A stretch of 64,000 nucleotides of DNA from Burkholderiaceae bacterium (GTDB lineage Bacteria > Pseudomonadota > Gammaproteobacteria > Burkholderiales > Burkholderiaceae_C), in assembly GCA_030123545.1 (NCBI GenBank), contig CP126124.1, positions 1,240,001 through 1,304,000 of the forward strand. The letters are read 5' to 3'. Shown here one piece after another: positions 52,282 to 64,000 of this stretch. The stretch's first letter is position 1. The number at the start of each line of letters is the position of its first letter. The notes under the pieces were generated by a model that was given only the letters and a program-made list of their open reading frames with translations, was not told the origin of the DNA and searched no databases. The position numbers and the translations under genes were made by a program.

Positions 52282-53373
52282 ATGAACCGAGAAATCAACC
52301 CGCACCCCGAGACGTGGCGTCTGCCTCGCGCTGTCGTGCTGCCGCTTGCGTTCGCGGCCGCGTTCGGGTTGCCTGCCGCCGCGGGGGCTGCGGAGCTGAA
52401 GAGCGTGACGGTCCAGACCTCGGGGCAGGCCGCTTTGGTCGGGTTCGACGGCAAGGTCGAAGCGGTGCGCCAGGCGCAGATCGCGGCTCAGGTGCCGGGC
52501 GCGATCGTCGAGTTGAACGTGCGGGCCGGAGACCACGTACACGCGGGCCAGGTGCTGCTGCGCATCGACGCCCGTGCCGCCGAGCAGGGTGCTGCGGCGA
52601 GCAGCGCCCAGGTCGCCGCGGCGCGTGCACAGCTCGACGTGGCGGCAAAGGAGTTGGGCCGCAAACGCCAGCTTTTCGAGAAGCGCTACATCAGCCAGGC
52701 GGCGCTGGACCAGGCCGAAGCCAGCTACCGGGCGGCGCAGGCGCAGGTCAACGCGCTGGCCGCGCAGGCCGGAGCCGCACGGACGCAGTCCGGCTTCTAC
52801 GTGGTGCGCGCGCCGTTCGACGGCGTGGTCTCGCAGCTGGCGGCGGAACGCGGCGACATGGCGATGCCCGGCCGGCTGCTGCTTGCCGTGTACGACCCGG
52901 CGGCGCTGCGCGTGAGCGCGGCCGTGCCCGTGACCGTGCTTGCGGGCGGCATCGAAGGCGCACGCATCGCGCTGGCGATGCAGGCGCAGCCCGTGACGCC
53001 CGTTCGTGTGCAGGTGCTGCCTACCGTCGATCCCGCCTCGTTGACGCGGGAGGTGCGCGCCGAACTGCCGCAAGGCACCGATGCCGTGCCGGGTCTGTTC
53101 GCGCGTCTGCTCCTGCCCGGCGCGCAAGGTGGCGCCGCGGTCGGTAGCGGGAGGCGCCTGTTCGTGCCGCGCACGGCCGTGGTGCGGCGCGCCGAGATGA
53201 CGGGGCTGTACGTGCTCGATTCGAACGGCGCGCCGCAACTGCGCCAGGTACGGCTGGGCCCGGCGCTCGGCGAGCAGGTGGAGATTCTGAGCGGGGTCGA
53301 TGCCGGCGAGCGCGTGGCGGTCGATCCACAGGCGGCGACGCGTGCTGCGGCGCAGGCGGCGCTGCCCAAGTAA
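52282..53373 (+). CDS. RND efflux periplasmic adaptor subunit (HlyD/AcrA family)
   Basis: 363 residues. A signal peptide ends near AAGAAEL. The lipoyl halves are GKVEAVRQAQIAAQVPGAIVEL (quoted in part) and FYVVRAPFDGVVSQLAAERGD, flanking an alpha-hairpin (about 95-165, rich in Ala/Gln). Beta-barrel and membrane-proximal domains follow, and the end is QAALPK. It bridges the RND pump and the TolC-type channel encoded in the same cluster. It starts just after the ArsR-type operator and lacks an obvious ribosome site. The pump gene begins 13 bp after its stop. Confidence 0.92.
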   Translation: MNREINPHPETWRLPRAVVLPLAFAAAFGLPAAAGAAELKSVTVQTSGQAALVGFDGKVEAVRQAQIAAQVPGAIVELNVRAGDHVHAGQVLLRIDARAAEQGAAASSAQVAAARAQLDVAAKELGRKRQLFEKRYISQAALDQAEASYRAAQAQVNALAAQAGAARTQSGFYVVRAPFDGVVSQLAAERGDMAMPGRLLLAVYDPAALRVSAAVPVTVLAGGIEGARIALAMQAQPVTPVRVQVLPTVDPASLTREVRAELPQGTDAVPGLFARLLLPGAQGGAAVGSGRRLFVPRTAVVRRAEMTGLYVLDSNGAPQLRQVRLGPALGEQVEILSGVDAGERVAVDPQAATRAAAQAALPK

Positions 53374-53386
53374 GGGACGCGGCGAA

Positions 53387-58100
<4,714 letters not shown>

Positions 58101-58189
58101 ATTGCTATCGTATTAATAGCTTATATCGCTTGCTGGACAACGGCTTCCAGATTATTCGTTTCACATTCGTTCCTCGAAGGAGAGCAGAC
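58101..58189. repeat. Short intergenic region with a comamonad-type dyad repeat
   Basis: The segment around 58101-58140 (TTGCTATCGTATTAATAGCT) has arms GCTAT/ATAGC and resembles an AT-rich dispersed repeat often seen between genes in Comamonadaceae. The rest holds the GAAGGAGAGCAGAC ribosome site of the DUF2892 gene. Confidence 0.45.
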
Positions 58190-58399
58190 ATGACTTCATG
58201 GCAAATCACCCGCACCATCGGCGGATTGTTCATTCTGGTGTCGCTGGCGCTGGGCGCGCCCGCGAGCCCGATCTTCCATTCGACCTACTGGCTGTGGTTC
58301 ACCGCCTTCGTCGGCGCCAACATCATGCAAAGCGGCCTGAGCAAATGGTGCCTGATGGAAAAGATGATGCACAAGCTCGGTGCGCGTGCGGACAGCTGA
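58190..58399 (+). CDS. DUF2892 inner-membrane protein (YgaP-like membrane domain)
   Basis: 69 residues with two hydrophobic segments (about 8-28 and 34-50) and the typical RTIGGLFILVSLALG, FTAFVGANIMQSGLSKWCLMEKMM pattern. DUF2892 is the membrane part of YgaP-type rhodaneses and is often found next to persulfide-handling enzymes. The conserved cysteine C54 is in the second helix end. Position after the SQR-like gene supports a role in sulfur handling. GAAGGAG precedes the start. Confidence 0.83.
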   Translation: MTSWQITRTIGGLFILVSLALGAPASPIFHSTYWLWFTAFVGANIMQSGLSKWCLMEKMMHKLGARADS

Positions 58400-58414
58400 G
58401 CGCGGAGGGCGGCC

Positions 58415-58771
58415 ATGAACAAGAGCTACGAGAGCATCGTCGCCGACACCTCGGCCAACGTCGCGAAGATGCGCAAGGACATTCCCGATGTGCTGCAGGG
58501 CTTCCACACGATGGCGCAGTCCGCGAGCCGGGCCGGAGTGATCGACGCGAAGACCAAGGAGCTGATCGCGATGGCGCTGTCGGTAGCGGCGCGCTGCGAC
58601 CCCTGCCTGGGCTATCACGGTAGGGCCTTGGTCAAGCACGGGGCGACGCGCGCCGAGGTCGAGGAAATGCTCGGCATGTGCGTGTACATGGGCGGCGGCC
58701 CCTCGCTGATGTACGCCGCCGCCGCGCTGGCCGCCTACGAGGAATTCGGCGGCGAGAAGGCGGCGGCATGA
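58415..58771 (+). CDS. Carboxymuconolactone decarboxylase/AhpD-like family protein
   Basis: 118 residues of the CMD fold. The motif C61-D-P-C64-x3-H68 is the AhpD-type redox CxxC-His site, so a peroxidase or thiol-disulfide activity is more likely than lactone decarboxylation. It begins 15 bp after the DUF2892 stop and overlaps the TolC-type gene by 4 bp. With the SQR-like enzyme upstream it may act on (per)thiols or peroxides. Confidence 0.87.
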   Translation: MNKSYESIVADTSANVAKMRKDIPDVLQGFHTMAQSASRAGVIDAKTKELIAMALSVAARCDPCLGYHGRALVKHGATRAEVEEMLGMCVYMGGGPSLMYAAAALAAYEEFGGEKAAA

Positions 58772-60168
58772 AGCTTCACCGAGCCTGGCCGACCCTGGGC
58801 CTGGCGACGCTGCTGGCCTGGCCGGCAGTGGCGCCGGCCCAGGATCTGCTGACCGTCTGGCGCGCCGCGCGGGAGCATGACCGCACGCTGGCCGTGGCGC
58901 GTGCCGAACATGCTGCAAGCCAGACCAAGCGCGACCAGGCTGACGCGCTCTGGCGTCCGAACGTGTCGCTGGGCCTGGGTGCAGGCGTGGGTGCCAGCAA
59001 CGTGCGGATGAACGGCGCGCAGTTTTCGGCGCCGGGCATGGGCACTTCCAGCGGCGTCGATTTCGCGACCTCCATCAACAGCGGCTTGCTGGCGCGCGGA
59101 TCGATTACCGTGCGGCAGCCGCTGTACAACCGCGGGCGCGACGCGAGTCGCGCGCAGCTGGAACTCGGTGCCGACATGGGTGACACCGCCTGGAGTGCCG
59201 CGCAGACCGACCTTGCCTTGCGCACAGTGCAGCGCTATTTCGAGCTTGCCCTGGCGCAGGAGGAACTGCGCGTGGCAGACCGCGAGCAGGTCGCGGTGGC
59301 GCGCACCACCGAGGAGGCTCACGAGCGCTTCCGACTCGGCGAGTCTGCGGTCACCGACTCGCACGAGGCCGATGCAGCGCTGGCGCGCGTGCGCGCGCAG
59401 GTCGAGACGGCACGGTTGCAGGTCGAACTCAAGCGCCAGAAACTTGCCGACAGCACCGGTCTTGCCGCCCCCAGCGCACGGCTGCCGATGCACAGCAGCG
59501 CGCCGGGAAAGACCTTGCAGGCCTGGCTCGACGATGCCGAGGCGCGCAACCTGCAAGTGCAACTGGCGCGACAGGCCGTGGCGATGGCCGAGCAGAGCCT
59601 GCGCGGGCGCCGCGCCGCCAACGACGTCCGTGTCGATCTGGTGGCACAGGCTTCGCTCGACCGCATCGACGGTCACGGTGACTTCGGCGCGGCCGACAAC
59701 CGCAACCGCAACGCGATGATCGGGGTGCAGCTCACGATCCCGCTCTACGACGGTGGCATGGCCGGCGCCCAGGCGAGCGAGGGCGCACGCCAACTGGAAA
59801 AAGCGCAGGCCGAACTCGACGCGGCGCGCGAACGGGTGGGTGAGCAGGTTCGCACCGCCTGGCTCGGATGGCAATCGGGCCAGACGCGTATTCTTGCACT
59901 GGAGGACGGTCTCAAGGCGAGCGCCGCGCGGCTCGATGCGACGCGTCTTGGCCACAAAGTGGGCGATCGCACCCTGCTCGACCTGCTGAACGCCGAGAGC
60001 GACAACGCACGCGCGACGCTGACACTGGCCGAGGCGCGTGTGGCCCAGGTACAGAACCGCTTGCAACTGGCAGCGCTGACCGACCAACTGGCCGAGACGA
60101 CGTTGGTTGAAGTGAACGCAGTGCTCCAGCAGCCGGCTTCTTCCGCGACGACGACTGCGCCAGGCTGA
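58768..60168 (+). CDS. TolC family outer-membrane efflux channel
   Basis: 466 residues. A signal peptide ends near APAQDLL. Two structural repeats follow, each with paired long helices (AREHDRTLAVARAEHAASQT at about 33 and GARQLEKAQAELDAARERV at about 345) and barrel strands such as GSITVRQPLYNRG and NAMIGVQLTIPLYDGG, the diagnostic TolC/OEP motif with DLLNAESDNARATLTLAEAR near the end. It supplies the outer-membrane exit for the RND pump encoded 2 kb upstream. It is coupled to the AhpD-like gene by ATGA. Confidence 0.92.
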   Translation: MKLHRAWPTLGLATLLAWPAVAPAQDLLTVWRAAREHDRTLAVARAEHAASQTKRDQADALWRPNVSLGLGAGVGASNVRMNGAQFSAPGMGTSSGVDFATSINSGLLARGSITVRQPLYNRGRDASRAQLELGADMGDTAWSAAQTDLALRTVQRYFELALAQEELRVADREQVAVARTTEEAHERFRLGESAVTDSHEADAALARVRAQVETARLQVELKRQKLADSTGLAAPSARLPMHSSAPGKTLQAWLDDAEARNLQVQLARQAVAMAEQSLRGRRAANDVRVDLVAQASLDRIDGHGDFGAADNRNRNAMIGVQLTIPLYDGGMAGAQASEGARQLEKAQAELDAARERVGEQVRTAWLGWQSGQTRILALEDGLKASAARLDATRLGHKVGDRTLLDLLNAESDNARATLTLAEARVAQVQNRLQLAALTDQLAETTLVEVNAVLQQPASSATTTAPG

Positions 60169-60187
60169 ACGAAGCGCCAAGCTTCGT
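60169..60187 (+). terminator. Hairpin after the TolC-type gene
   Basis: Perfect arms ACGAAGC and GCTTCGT around GCCAA, beginning right after the stop codon. The following bases are C-rich rather than T-rich, so termination is possible but not certain. Confidence 0.4.
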
Positions 60188-60439
60188 CCCTTCCCCACCT
60201 ACCGGGTTCTCGCTACTCGTCCGTCGGCATCGAGCCCGAACCCAATCCCGAGGCCAATCGCGCCGTCCGCATTGGCCGCACCGCGCCGGATTTGCCGCTG
60301 GACCGGGCCGGTGAGCAGGTGGTCTTTGACCCTCCGCTCAAACTTTGCATGCGGCAATGGCTTTGCGGCTCAGGCCGCGCGCGAGCAAGGCGTCGCCGGC
60401 ATAATCCGGCGCTAAGTGGTGCGGATCCCAATCCGTCCC
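60188..60439. other. Leader region upstream of the TPP riboswitch
   Basis: About 250 bp between the TolC-type gene and the riboswitch. It must hold the cytX promoter. Short open frames are present on both strands but none has a start signal or known family. TTTGCATGCGGCAATGG (60344-60360) and GGCATAATCC near 60400 are weak candidates for promoter elements. Confidence 0.35.
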
Positions 60440-60540
60440 ACGCGCTGGGGGTGCCGCGACGATGCCTGAACCGGTCGTCGCTCGCGGCTGAGAGAACCCT
60501 TTGAACCTGATTGAGGTCATCCTCGCGCAGGGAAGCAAGG
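60440..60540 (+). ncRNA. TPP riboswitch (THI element)
   Basis: The conserved blocks are in order: GGGGGTGCC (60447-60455), GGCTGAGAGA (60486-60495), ACCCTTTGAACCTGAT (60496-60511) and CGCGCAGGGAAGC (60523-60535). These form the thiamine pyrophosphate aptamer. It lies 82 bp before the ATG of the cytX-type transporter and should reduce its expression when thiamine pyrophosphate is plentiful. Confidence 0.95.
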
Positions 60541-60621
60541 CGAACCGGCCGCACGCAACGGGTTACGACCGATGCTGCGCGGCGCGCTTTCATTTCCTGC
60601 CATCGCATTGGAGTTGAGTCG

Positions 60622-61920
60622 ATGGCAAGCAGCAGCACATCCGATACCGCGCACGGCGCGGCCAGCACGATAGGCGCGAACGAGCGCCGGTTCGGCCTGT
60701 TCGATCACGCGGCGCTGTGGTTCAGCTTAGGGGTCGGCCTGCTCGTGATGCAGGTCGGCGCGAGTCTGATGCCGGGGCTGTCGGCCCGCGATGCGCTGAT
60801 CGCAATCGTTGCCGGCTCGCTGCTCGGCGCAGGGCTGCTCGCCTGGGTCGCGGCAATCGGCGCGCGCCACGGCCTGTCGAGTTCGGCGCTGATCGGCGCC
60901 GCGCTCGGCCGCGTGTTCGGGGCGCTGCCGGTGGGGCTGAACGTGCTGCAACTGTTCGGCTGGACCGCGTTCGAGCTGGTCGTGATGCGCGACGGCAGCA
61001 CCGCGCTGCTGCACCGCTTCGGTCTGCAGGCCGCCTGGGCCGCGCCGGTGGTGACGCTGCTCTGGGGCGCGCTGCTGATCGCGCTGGCGGCGGGTTCGAT
61101 GGTCGGCCTGGTGCGGCGCTTCGTCAGCCGCTTTGGCCTCCCGCTGGTGGTGCTGTCGCTGGCCTGGATGAGCTGGCAGTTCACGGAGCGGCTGGTTGCT
61201 CAAGGCTTTGCCGCCTGGTGGTCGCGGCCGGGCAGCGGCGGCATGACCGCGCTGCAGGCGCTCGACCTCGTGATCGCAATGCCGGTGTCGTGGCTGCCGC
61301 TGGTGGCCGACTATGCGCGCTACGGGCGCAGCCCGCGCAGCACGCTCTCGGGCACCTGGCTCGGCTACACGGTCGCCAACCTCTGGTGCTACGCGCTCGG
61401 CGTGGTCGTGGTCGCGACCGCTTCGGCCGACGCCGACCTGATGGCGACACTGCTGCTGGCGCAAGGCGGGCTGGTCGCGCTCGGCATCATCCTGATCGAC
61501 GAGGTCGACAACGCCTATGGCGACGTGCATTCGGGCGCGGTGTCGACCCATTTCCTGTCGCGCGCGCGCTGGTCGATCCGCCGCATCGGCATGGTGCTGG
61601 CACTGCTTGCGACCGGCGCCGCGCTGGTGTTGCCGATGAACAGCCTGGAGCCGTTCCTGCTGCTGCTCAGCTCGGTGTTCGTTCCGCTATTCGGCGTCGT
61701 GATCTCGCAGCTCGCGTTCACCGACCTGCCGGCGCCGCGCGCGGTGCGGCTCGGTCCGGCGCTGCTGTGGATCGCGGGCATCGTCTGCTTCCAGCTCGGA
61801 TCGGTCTACTGGCCCGAATGGGGCTCGGCGCTGCCGAGTCTTGCGCTGACGCTGGTGGGCGGCGCCTTGCTGCGGCTGCTGCCGCAGCGCAGGCATCCCG
61901 GCCCGGTCGGCGCCGGCTGA
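60622..61920 (+). CDS. cytX: NCS1-family hydroxymethylpyrimidine/thiamine-precursor transporter (CytX-like)
   Basis: Membrane protein of 432 residues with about twelve spans. The start LFDHAALWFSLGVGLLVMQVG, the transporter motif GSLLGAGLLAWVA, and PVSWLPLVADYARYGRSPR with DEVDNAYGDVHSGAV follow the nucleobase-cation symporter-1 (CytX) pattern. Control by a TPP riboswitch indicates import of the thiamine precursor HMP or a relative. GGAGTTGAGTC precedes the ATG at 60622. It is convergent with lipA. Confidence 0.85.
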   Translation: MASSSTSDTAHGAASTIGANERRFGLFDHAALWFSLGVGLLVMQVGASLMPGLSARDALIAIVAGSLLGAGLLAWVAAIGARHGLSSSALIGAALGRVFGALPVGLNVLQLFGWTAFELVVMRDGSTALLHRFGLQAAWAAPVVTLLWGALLIALAAGSMVGLVRRFVSRFGLPLVVLSLAWMSWQFTERLVAQGFAAWWSRPGSGGMTALQALDLVIAMPVSWLPLVADYARYGRSPRSTLSGTWLGYTVANLWCYALGVVVVATASADADLMATLLLAQGGLVALGIILIDEVDNAYGDVHSGAVSTHFLSRARWSIRRIGMVLALLATGAALVLPMNSLEPFLLLLSSVFVPLFGVVISQLAFTDLPAPRAVRLGPALLWIAGIVCFQLGSVYWPEWGSALPSLALTLVGGALLRLLPQRRHPGPVGAG

Positions 61921-61959
61921 GCCGGGGAGCGGTTGCGCAGGATGGCGGCAGGAGATCGA

Positions 61960-63003
61960 TCAGCAGTGCACCGCGGCCGACGCTGAATCGCGGATTCCCT
62001 GCAGCACGGCCGCATCCAGGCCGACGTTGTTGTGCTCGAGCACGCGCTCGGCGCGGTAGCTCGAGCGCACCAGTGGGCCGGCGACGACTTCGAGAAAGCC
62101 CTTCTGCAATGCGCTCTCGCGGTACTGCTGAAACTGCTCCGGAGTCACGAAGCGCTGCACCGGCAGATGGTTCTTCGTCGGGCGCATGTACTGGCCCATG
62201 GTCACGACGTCCACGTCGGCGGCCCGGATGTCGTCCAGCGTGCGGTCGATTTCATCGTCGGTTTCGCCCAGCCCCAGCATCAGGCTGGTCTTGGAAACCG
62301 TTTGCGGTGCGTGGCGCTTCGCGAACTTGAGCACGCCAAGCGTTTGCTCGTAGCCGGCGCGCGCGTCGCGCACCGGATGCGTCAGGCGTTTCACGGTTTC
62401 CAGGTTTTGTGCATAGGTCGCCAGGCCCGCATCGAGCACCTTGGCCACCAGATCGTGCCGGCCCTGGAAGTCCGGTGTCAGCGCTTCCACCGCGGTGTCC
62501 GGCACGCGCTGGTGGATCGCGACGACGCATTCGGCGTAGCGACCGGCGCCGAAGTCGGCCAGGTCGTCACGATCGACCGAGGTCAGTACCACGTACTTGA
62601 GCCCCATGAGCGCGACTGCGTCGGCGACGCTGGCCGGCTCCTGCGGGTCGAGCCAGCCATGGGGATTGCCAGTGTTGACCGAGCAGAACTTGCAGGCGCG
62701 CGTGCAGACCGATCCCATCAGCATCAGCGTCGCGGTGCCGCGCCCCCAGCACTCGGCGATATTCGGGCATTTGGATTCCGCGCAGACGGTGGAGAGCTTG
62801 TGCGAGCGCACGATCTCGGCGACCTCCTGGTACTTCGCGCCGTGCGGCACGCGCACGCGCAGCCACGGCGGCTTCGCTTGGGCATCGGGAATGCTGCTCA
62901 GCGCGCTCGGTTTGACGCCGTCCATCACCGCGTGCGTTCCCTCGGGCGTGACGAATTTGGCGCCGGACACGGGGCGGGGATTGTCGTGGGGGGATTCGCT
63001 CAT
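61960..63003 (-). CDS. lipA: Lipoyl synthase
   Basis: Radical SAM enzyme of 347 residues that inserts two sulfurs into octanoyl groups on carrier proteins. The auxiliary cluster cysteines are C74, C79 and C85 ([12 protein letters not shown]), and the radical SAM triad is C100-x3-C104-x2-C107 (CTRACKFC). [21 protein letters not shown] and the C-terminal VRSSYRAE with its conserved RSSY serine are present. The ATG at 63003 (GAGGCAGC upstream) gives the normal length; the frame is open further upstream only because it overlaps thiE. It lies 68 bp after thiE in the same direction. Confidence 0.97.
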   Translation of the reverse strand: MSESPHDNPRPVSGAKFVTPEGTHAVMDGVKPSALSSIPDAQAKPPWLRVRVPHGAKYQEVAEIVRSHKLSTVCAESKCPNIAECWGRGTATLMLMGSVCTRACKFCSVNTGNPHGWLDPQEPASVADAVALMGLKYVVLTSVDRDDLADFGAGRYAECVVAIHQRVPDTAVEALTPDFQGRHDLVAKVLDAGLATYAQNLETVKRLTHPVRDARAGYEQTLGVLKFAKRHAPQTVSKTSLMLGLGETDDEIDRTLDDIRAADVDVVTMGQYMRPTKNHLPVQRFVTPEQFQQYRESALQKGFLEVVAGPLVRSSYRAERVLEHNNVGLDAAVLQGIRDSASAAVHC

Positions 63004-63071
63004 GCTGCCTCGATGCTGTCTGCGCACACGTCGGGTGCGTGCGGCCATTCTATCGGCCGCGTTGCGTTCGG

Positions 63072-63716
63072 TCAGCGCGTGGGCGCGATATCCATCGCGG
63101 CGCAGAGGCGGCGCGCCGCGGCCTCCGGGTCGGGCGCGGCACACAGCGCGCTGACCACGGCCAGGCCCTGTGCTCCGGCCGCGATCACTGCAGCGGCGTT
63201 GGTTTCGGTGATGCCGCCGATCGCGACCAGCGGGCGCGCCGTGCCTGCGCGCAGCAGCCGCAGGCCGTCCAGCCCCATCGGCGCCGCCGCATCGGGCTTG
63301 GTCGGGGTCGCGAATACCGGGCCAGCGCCGTAGTAGTCGACCGGCAGACGCTCGGCGGCGTCCAACTGGTCGAGCCGTTCGATCGACAGCCCCAGCAGCG
63401 CGTTCGGCATCCAGCGCCGCACGTCCTGCGGGGCGAGATCGTCCTGGCCGACATGCAGGCCGTCCGCTGCGCAGGCGAGCGCGACGTCGAGCCGGTCGTT
63501 GATGACGAGCGGCACGCCGAGCGGCGCGAGCAGCGCCTTCAGCGCGCGTGCGCGCTCGACGAACGCGCGGGTCGCCAGCTCCTTCTCGCGCAGTTGCACG
63601 ACGCGCGCGCCGCCGCGCACCGCGGCCAGGACCACCGCTTCGACACCGCGCGCGCCGCACAGCGCGCTGTCGGTAACCAGGTGCAAGCCGGCCACGCGGG
63701 ACGCCGCGTCACGCAT
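63072..63716 (-). CDS. thiE: Thiamine-phosphate synthase
   Basis: TIM-barrel enzyme of 214 residues that joins HMP pyrophosphate with thiazole phosphate. [38 protein letters not shown] (quoted in part), [12 protein letters not shown] and [12 protein letters not shown] are the pyrophosphate- and thiazole-binding loops in order. Its ATG at 63716 overlaps the thiM stop by 8 bp, so thiM-thiE is one operon. The lipA gene follows. The substrate HMP could be supplied by the CytX-type transporter. Confidence 0.96.
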   Translation of the reverse strand: MRDAASRVAGLHLVTDSALCGARGVEAVVLAAVRGGARVVQLREKELATRAFVERARALKALLAPLGVPLVINDRLDVALACAADGLHVGQDDLAPQDVRRWMPNALLGLSIERLDQLDAAERLPVDYYGAGPVFATPTKPDAAAPMGLDGLRLLRAGTARPLVAIGGITETNAAAVIAAGAQGLAVVSALCAAPDPEAAARRLCAAMDIAPTR

Positions 63717-64000
63717 GGAGCTTGCGCTTCAGCCGCCTGGCAAAGCTCGCCTCGTCCAGCAGTTGCAGGCCGTCGAGCAGCTCGATCTGCAGCCGGCCGA
63801 CGCCGGCCTGTGCGGCCTGCGTGCGCTCGGCCGCCAGTTCGCCGACGACGCCGAGCACGGCCATCGCGGCGATCGTCGCTCGCCACGTATCGGGCTGCAC
63901 CGCGGCGAAAGCGCCGACCAGCGCGCTGGCCGAGCAGCCGACGCCGGTGACGCGCGTCATCCACGGGTGGCCGTTCGACAGCGTGGCCCAACGGCCGCCC
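63709..64000 (-). CDS. thiM: Hydroxyethylthiazole kinase ThiM, 5' part beyond window
   Basis: C-terminal portion (about 97 codons) of a ribokinase-like kinase. The stretch [20 protein letters not shown], with the GVGCSASA phosphate-binding turn, is diagnostic for ThiM, which phosphorylates thiazole for ThiE. The gene runs off the right edge; the start is not seen. It ends RRLKRKLHA and overlaps thiE by 8 bp. A salvage-type pair thiM-thiE next to an HMP transporter suggests thiamine precursor salvage. Confidence 0.93.
   Translation of the reverse strand, partial: GGRWATLSNGHPWMTRVTGVGCSASALVGAFAAVQPDTWRATIAAMAVLGVVGELAAERTQAAQAGVGRLQIELLDGLQLLDEASFARRLKRKLHA

Noticed and set aside
63004..63660. 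Extended N-terminus for LipA
   Set aside because: The frame upstream of 63003 is arginine/alanine-rich and lies over thiE; LipA length is normal from 63003.

Overview
The window is high-GC DNA (about two-thirds G+C by eye) that reads like a beta-proteobacterium of the Burkholderiales, probably Comamonadaceae-like. The reasons are a Bug/TctC-type periplasmic binding protein, CaiB-type CoA-transferase/racemase genes in CoA-dependent catabolic clusters, a Tn4371-type trb conjugation module, and short dispersed sequences of the kind common in comamonad genomes (around 56005 and 58101). No rRNA, tRNA, CRISPR array, transposase, integrase or relaxase was found.

Region 1 (1-26890) is a catabolic island. 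A leftward operon runs from an AraC-type regulator (11436) through a long-chain-type acyl-CoA dehydrogenase, an alpha-methylacyl-CoA-racemase-like CaiB protein, an acyl-CoA synthetase, a thiolase, an enoyl-CoA hydratase, an HSD10-like dehydrogenase and a Liv-type ABC importer. Two SDR/AraC/CaiB genes follow. An IclR regulator then faces a rightward operon (SDR, acyl-CoA dehydrogenase, MaoC hydratase, short citrate-synthase homologue, NDP-forming acyl-CoA ligase, Bug protein), and near-identical 14-bp dyads lie on both sides of their shared intergenic region. A nitroreductase, a 593-residue acyl-CoA dehydrogenase and etfBA complete the island. Together these import an organic acid, load it on CoA, beta-oxidise it and pass electrons to ETF; the substrate is not known, but the racemase-like genes and HSD10-type dehydrogenase hint at a branched acid.

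Region 2 (26908-45150) is the mating-pair module of a Tn4371-family integrative conjugative element: LysR, EexN, TraG, a ribbon-helix-helix protein, TrbB-C-D-E-J-L-F-G-I and DUF2274, mostly joined by ATGA overlaps. Between DUF2274 and the last two element genes sits a lower-GC insert (about 40393-44040) flanked by 79-bp direct repeats (about 90% identical). It holds a cytosine-5 DNA methyltransferase convergent with a three-gene operon vsr - DUF262 - HEPN protein. This is the best candidate for an under-described defence system in the window. The catabolic island is probably element cargo, because no boundary is seen between it and the trb module.

Region 3 (about 45151-64000) looks chromosomal. 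After about 1.5 kb with little coding content come a Gly/Met-rich secreted protein, a MobA-like flavin hydroxylase, an outer-membrane cytochrome-barrel protein with a dihaem cytochrome, and an ArsR-controlled cluster that combines an RND efflux pump with a sulfide:quinone-oxidoreductase-like enzyme, a DUF2892 membrane protein, an AhpD-like protein and a TolC channel. The right end is a thiamine/lipoate area: a TPP riboswitch ahead of a cytX-type HMP transporter, convergent with lipA, thiE and the 3' part of thiM.
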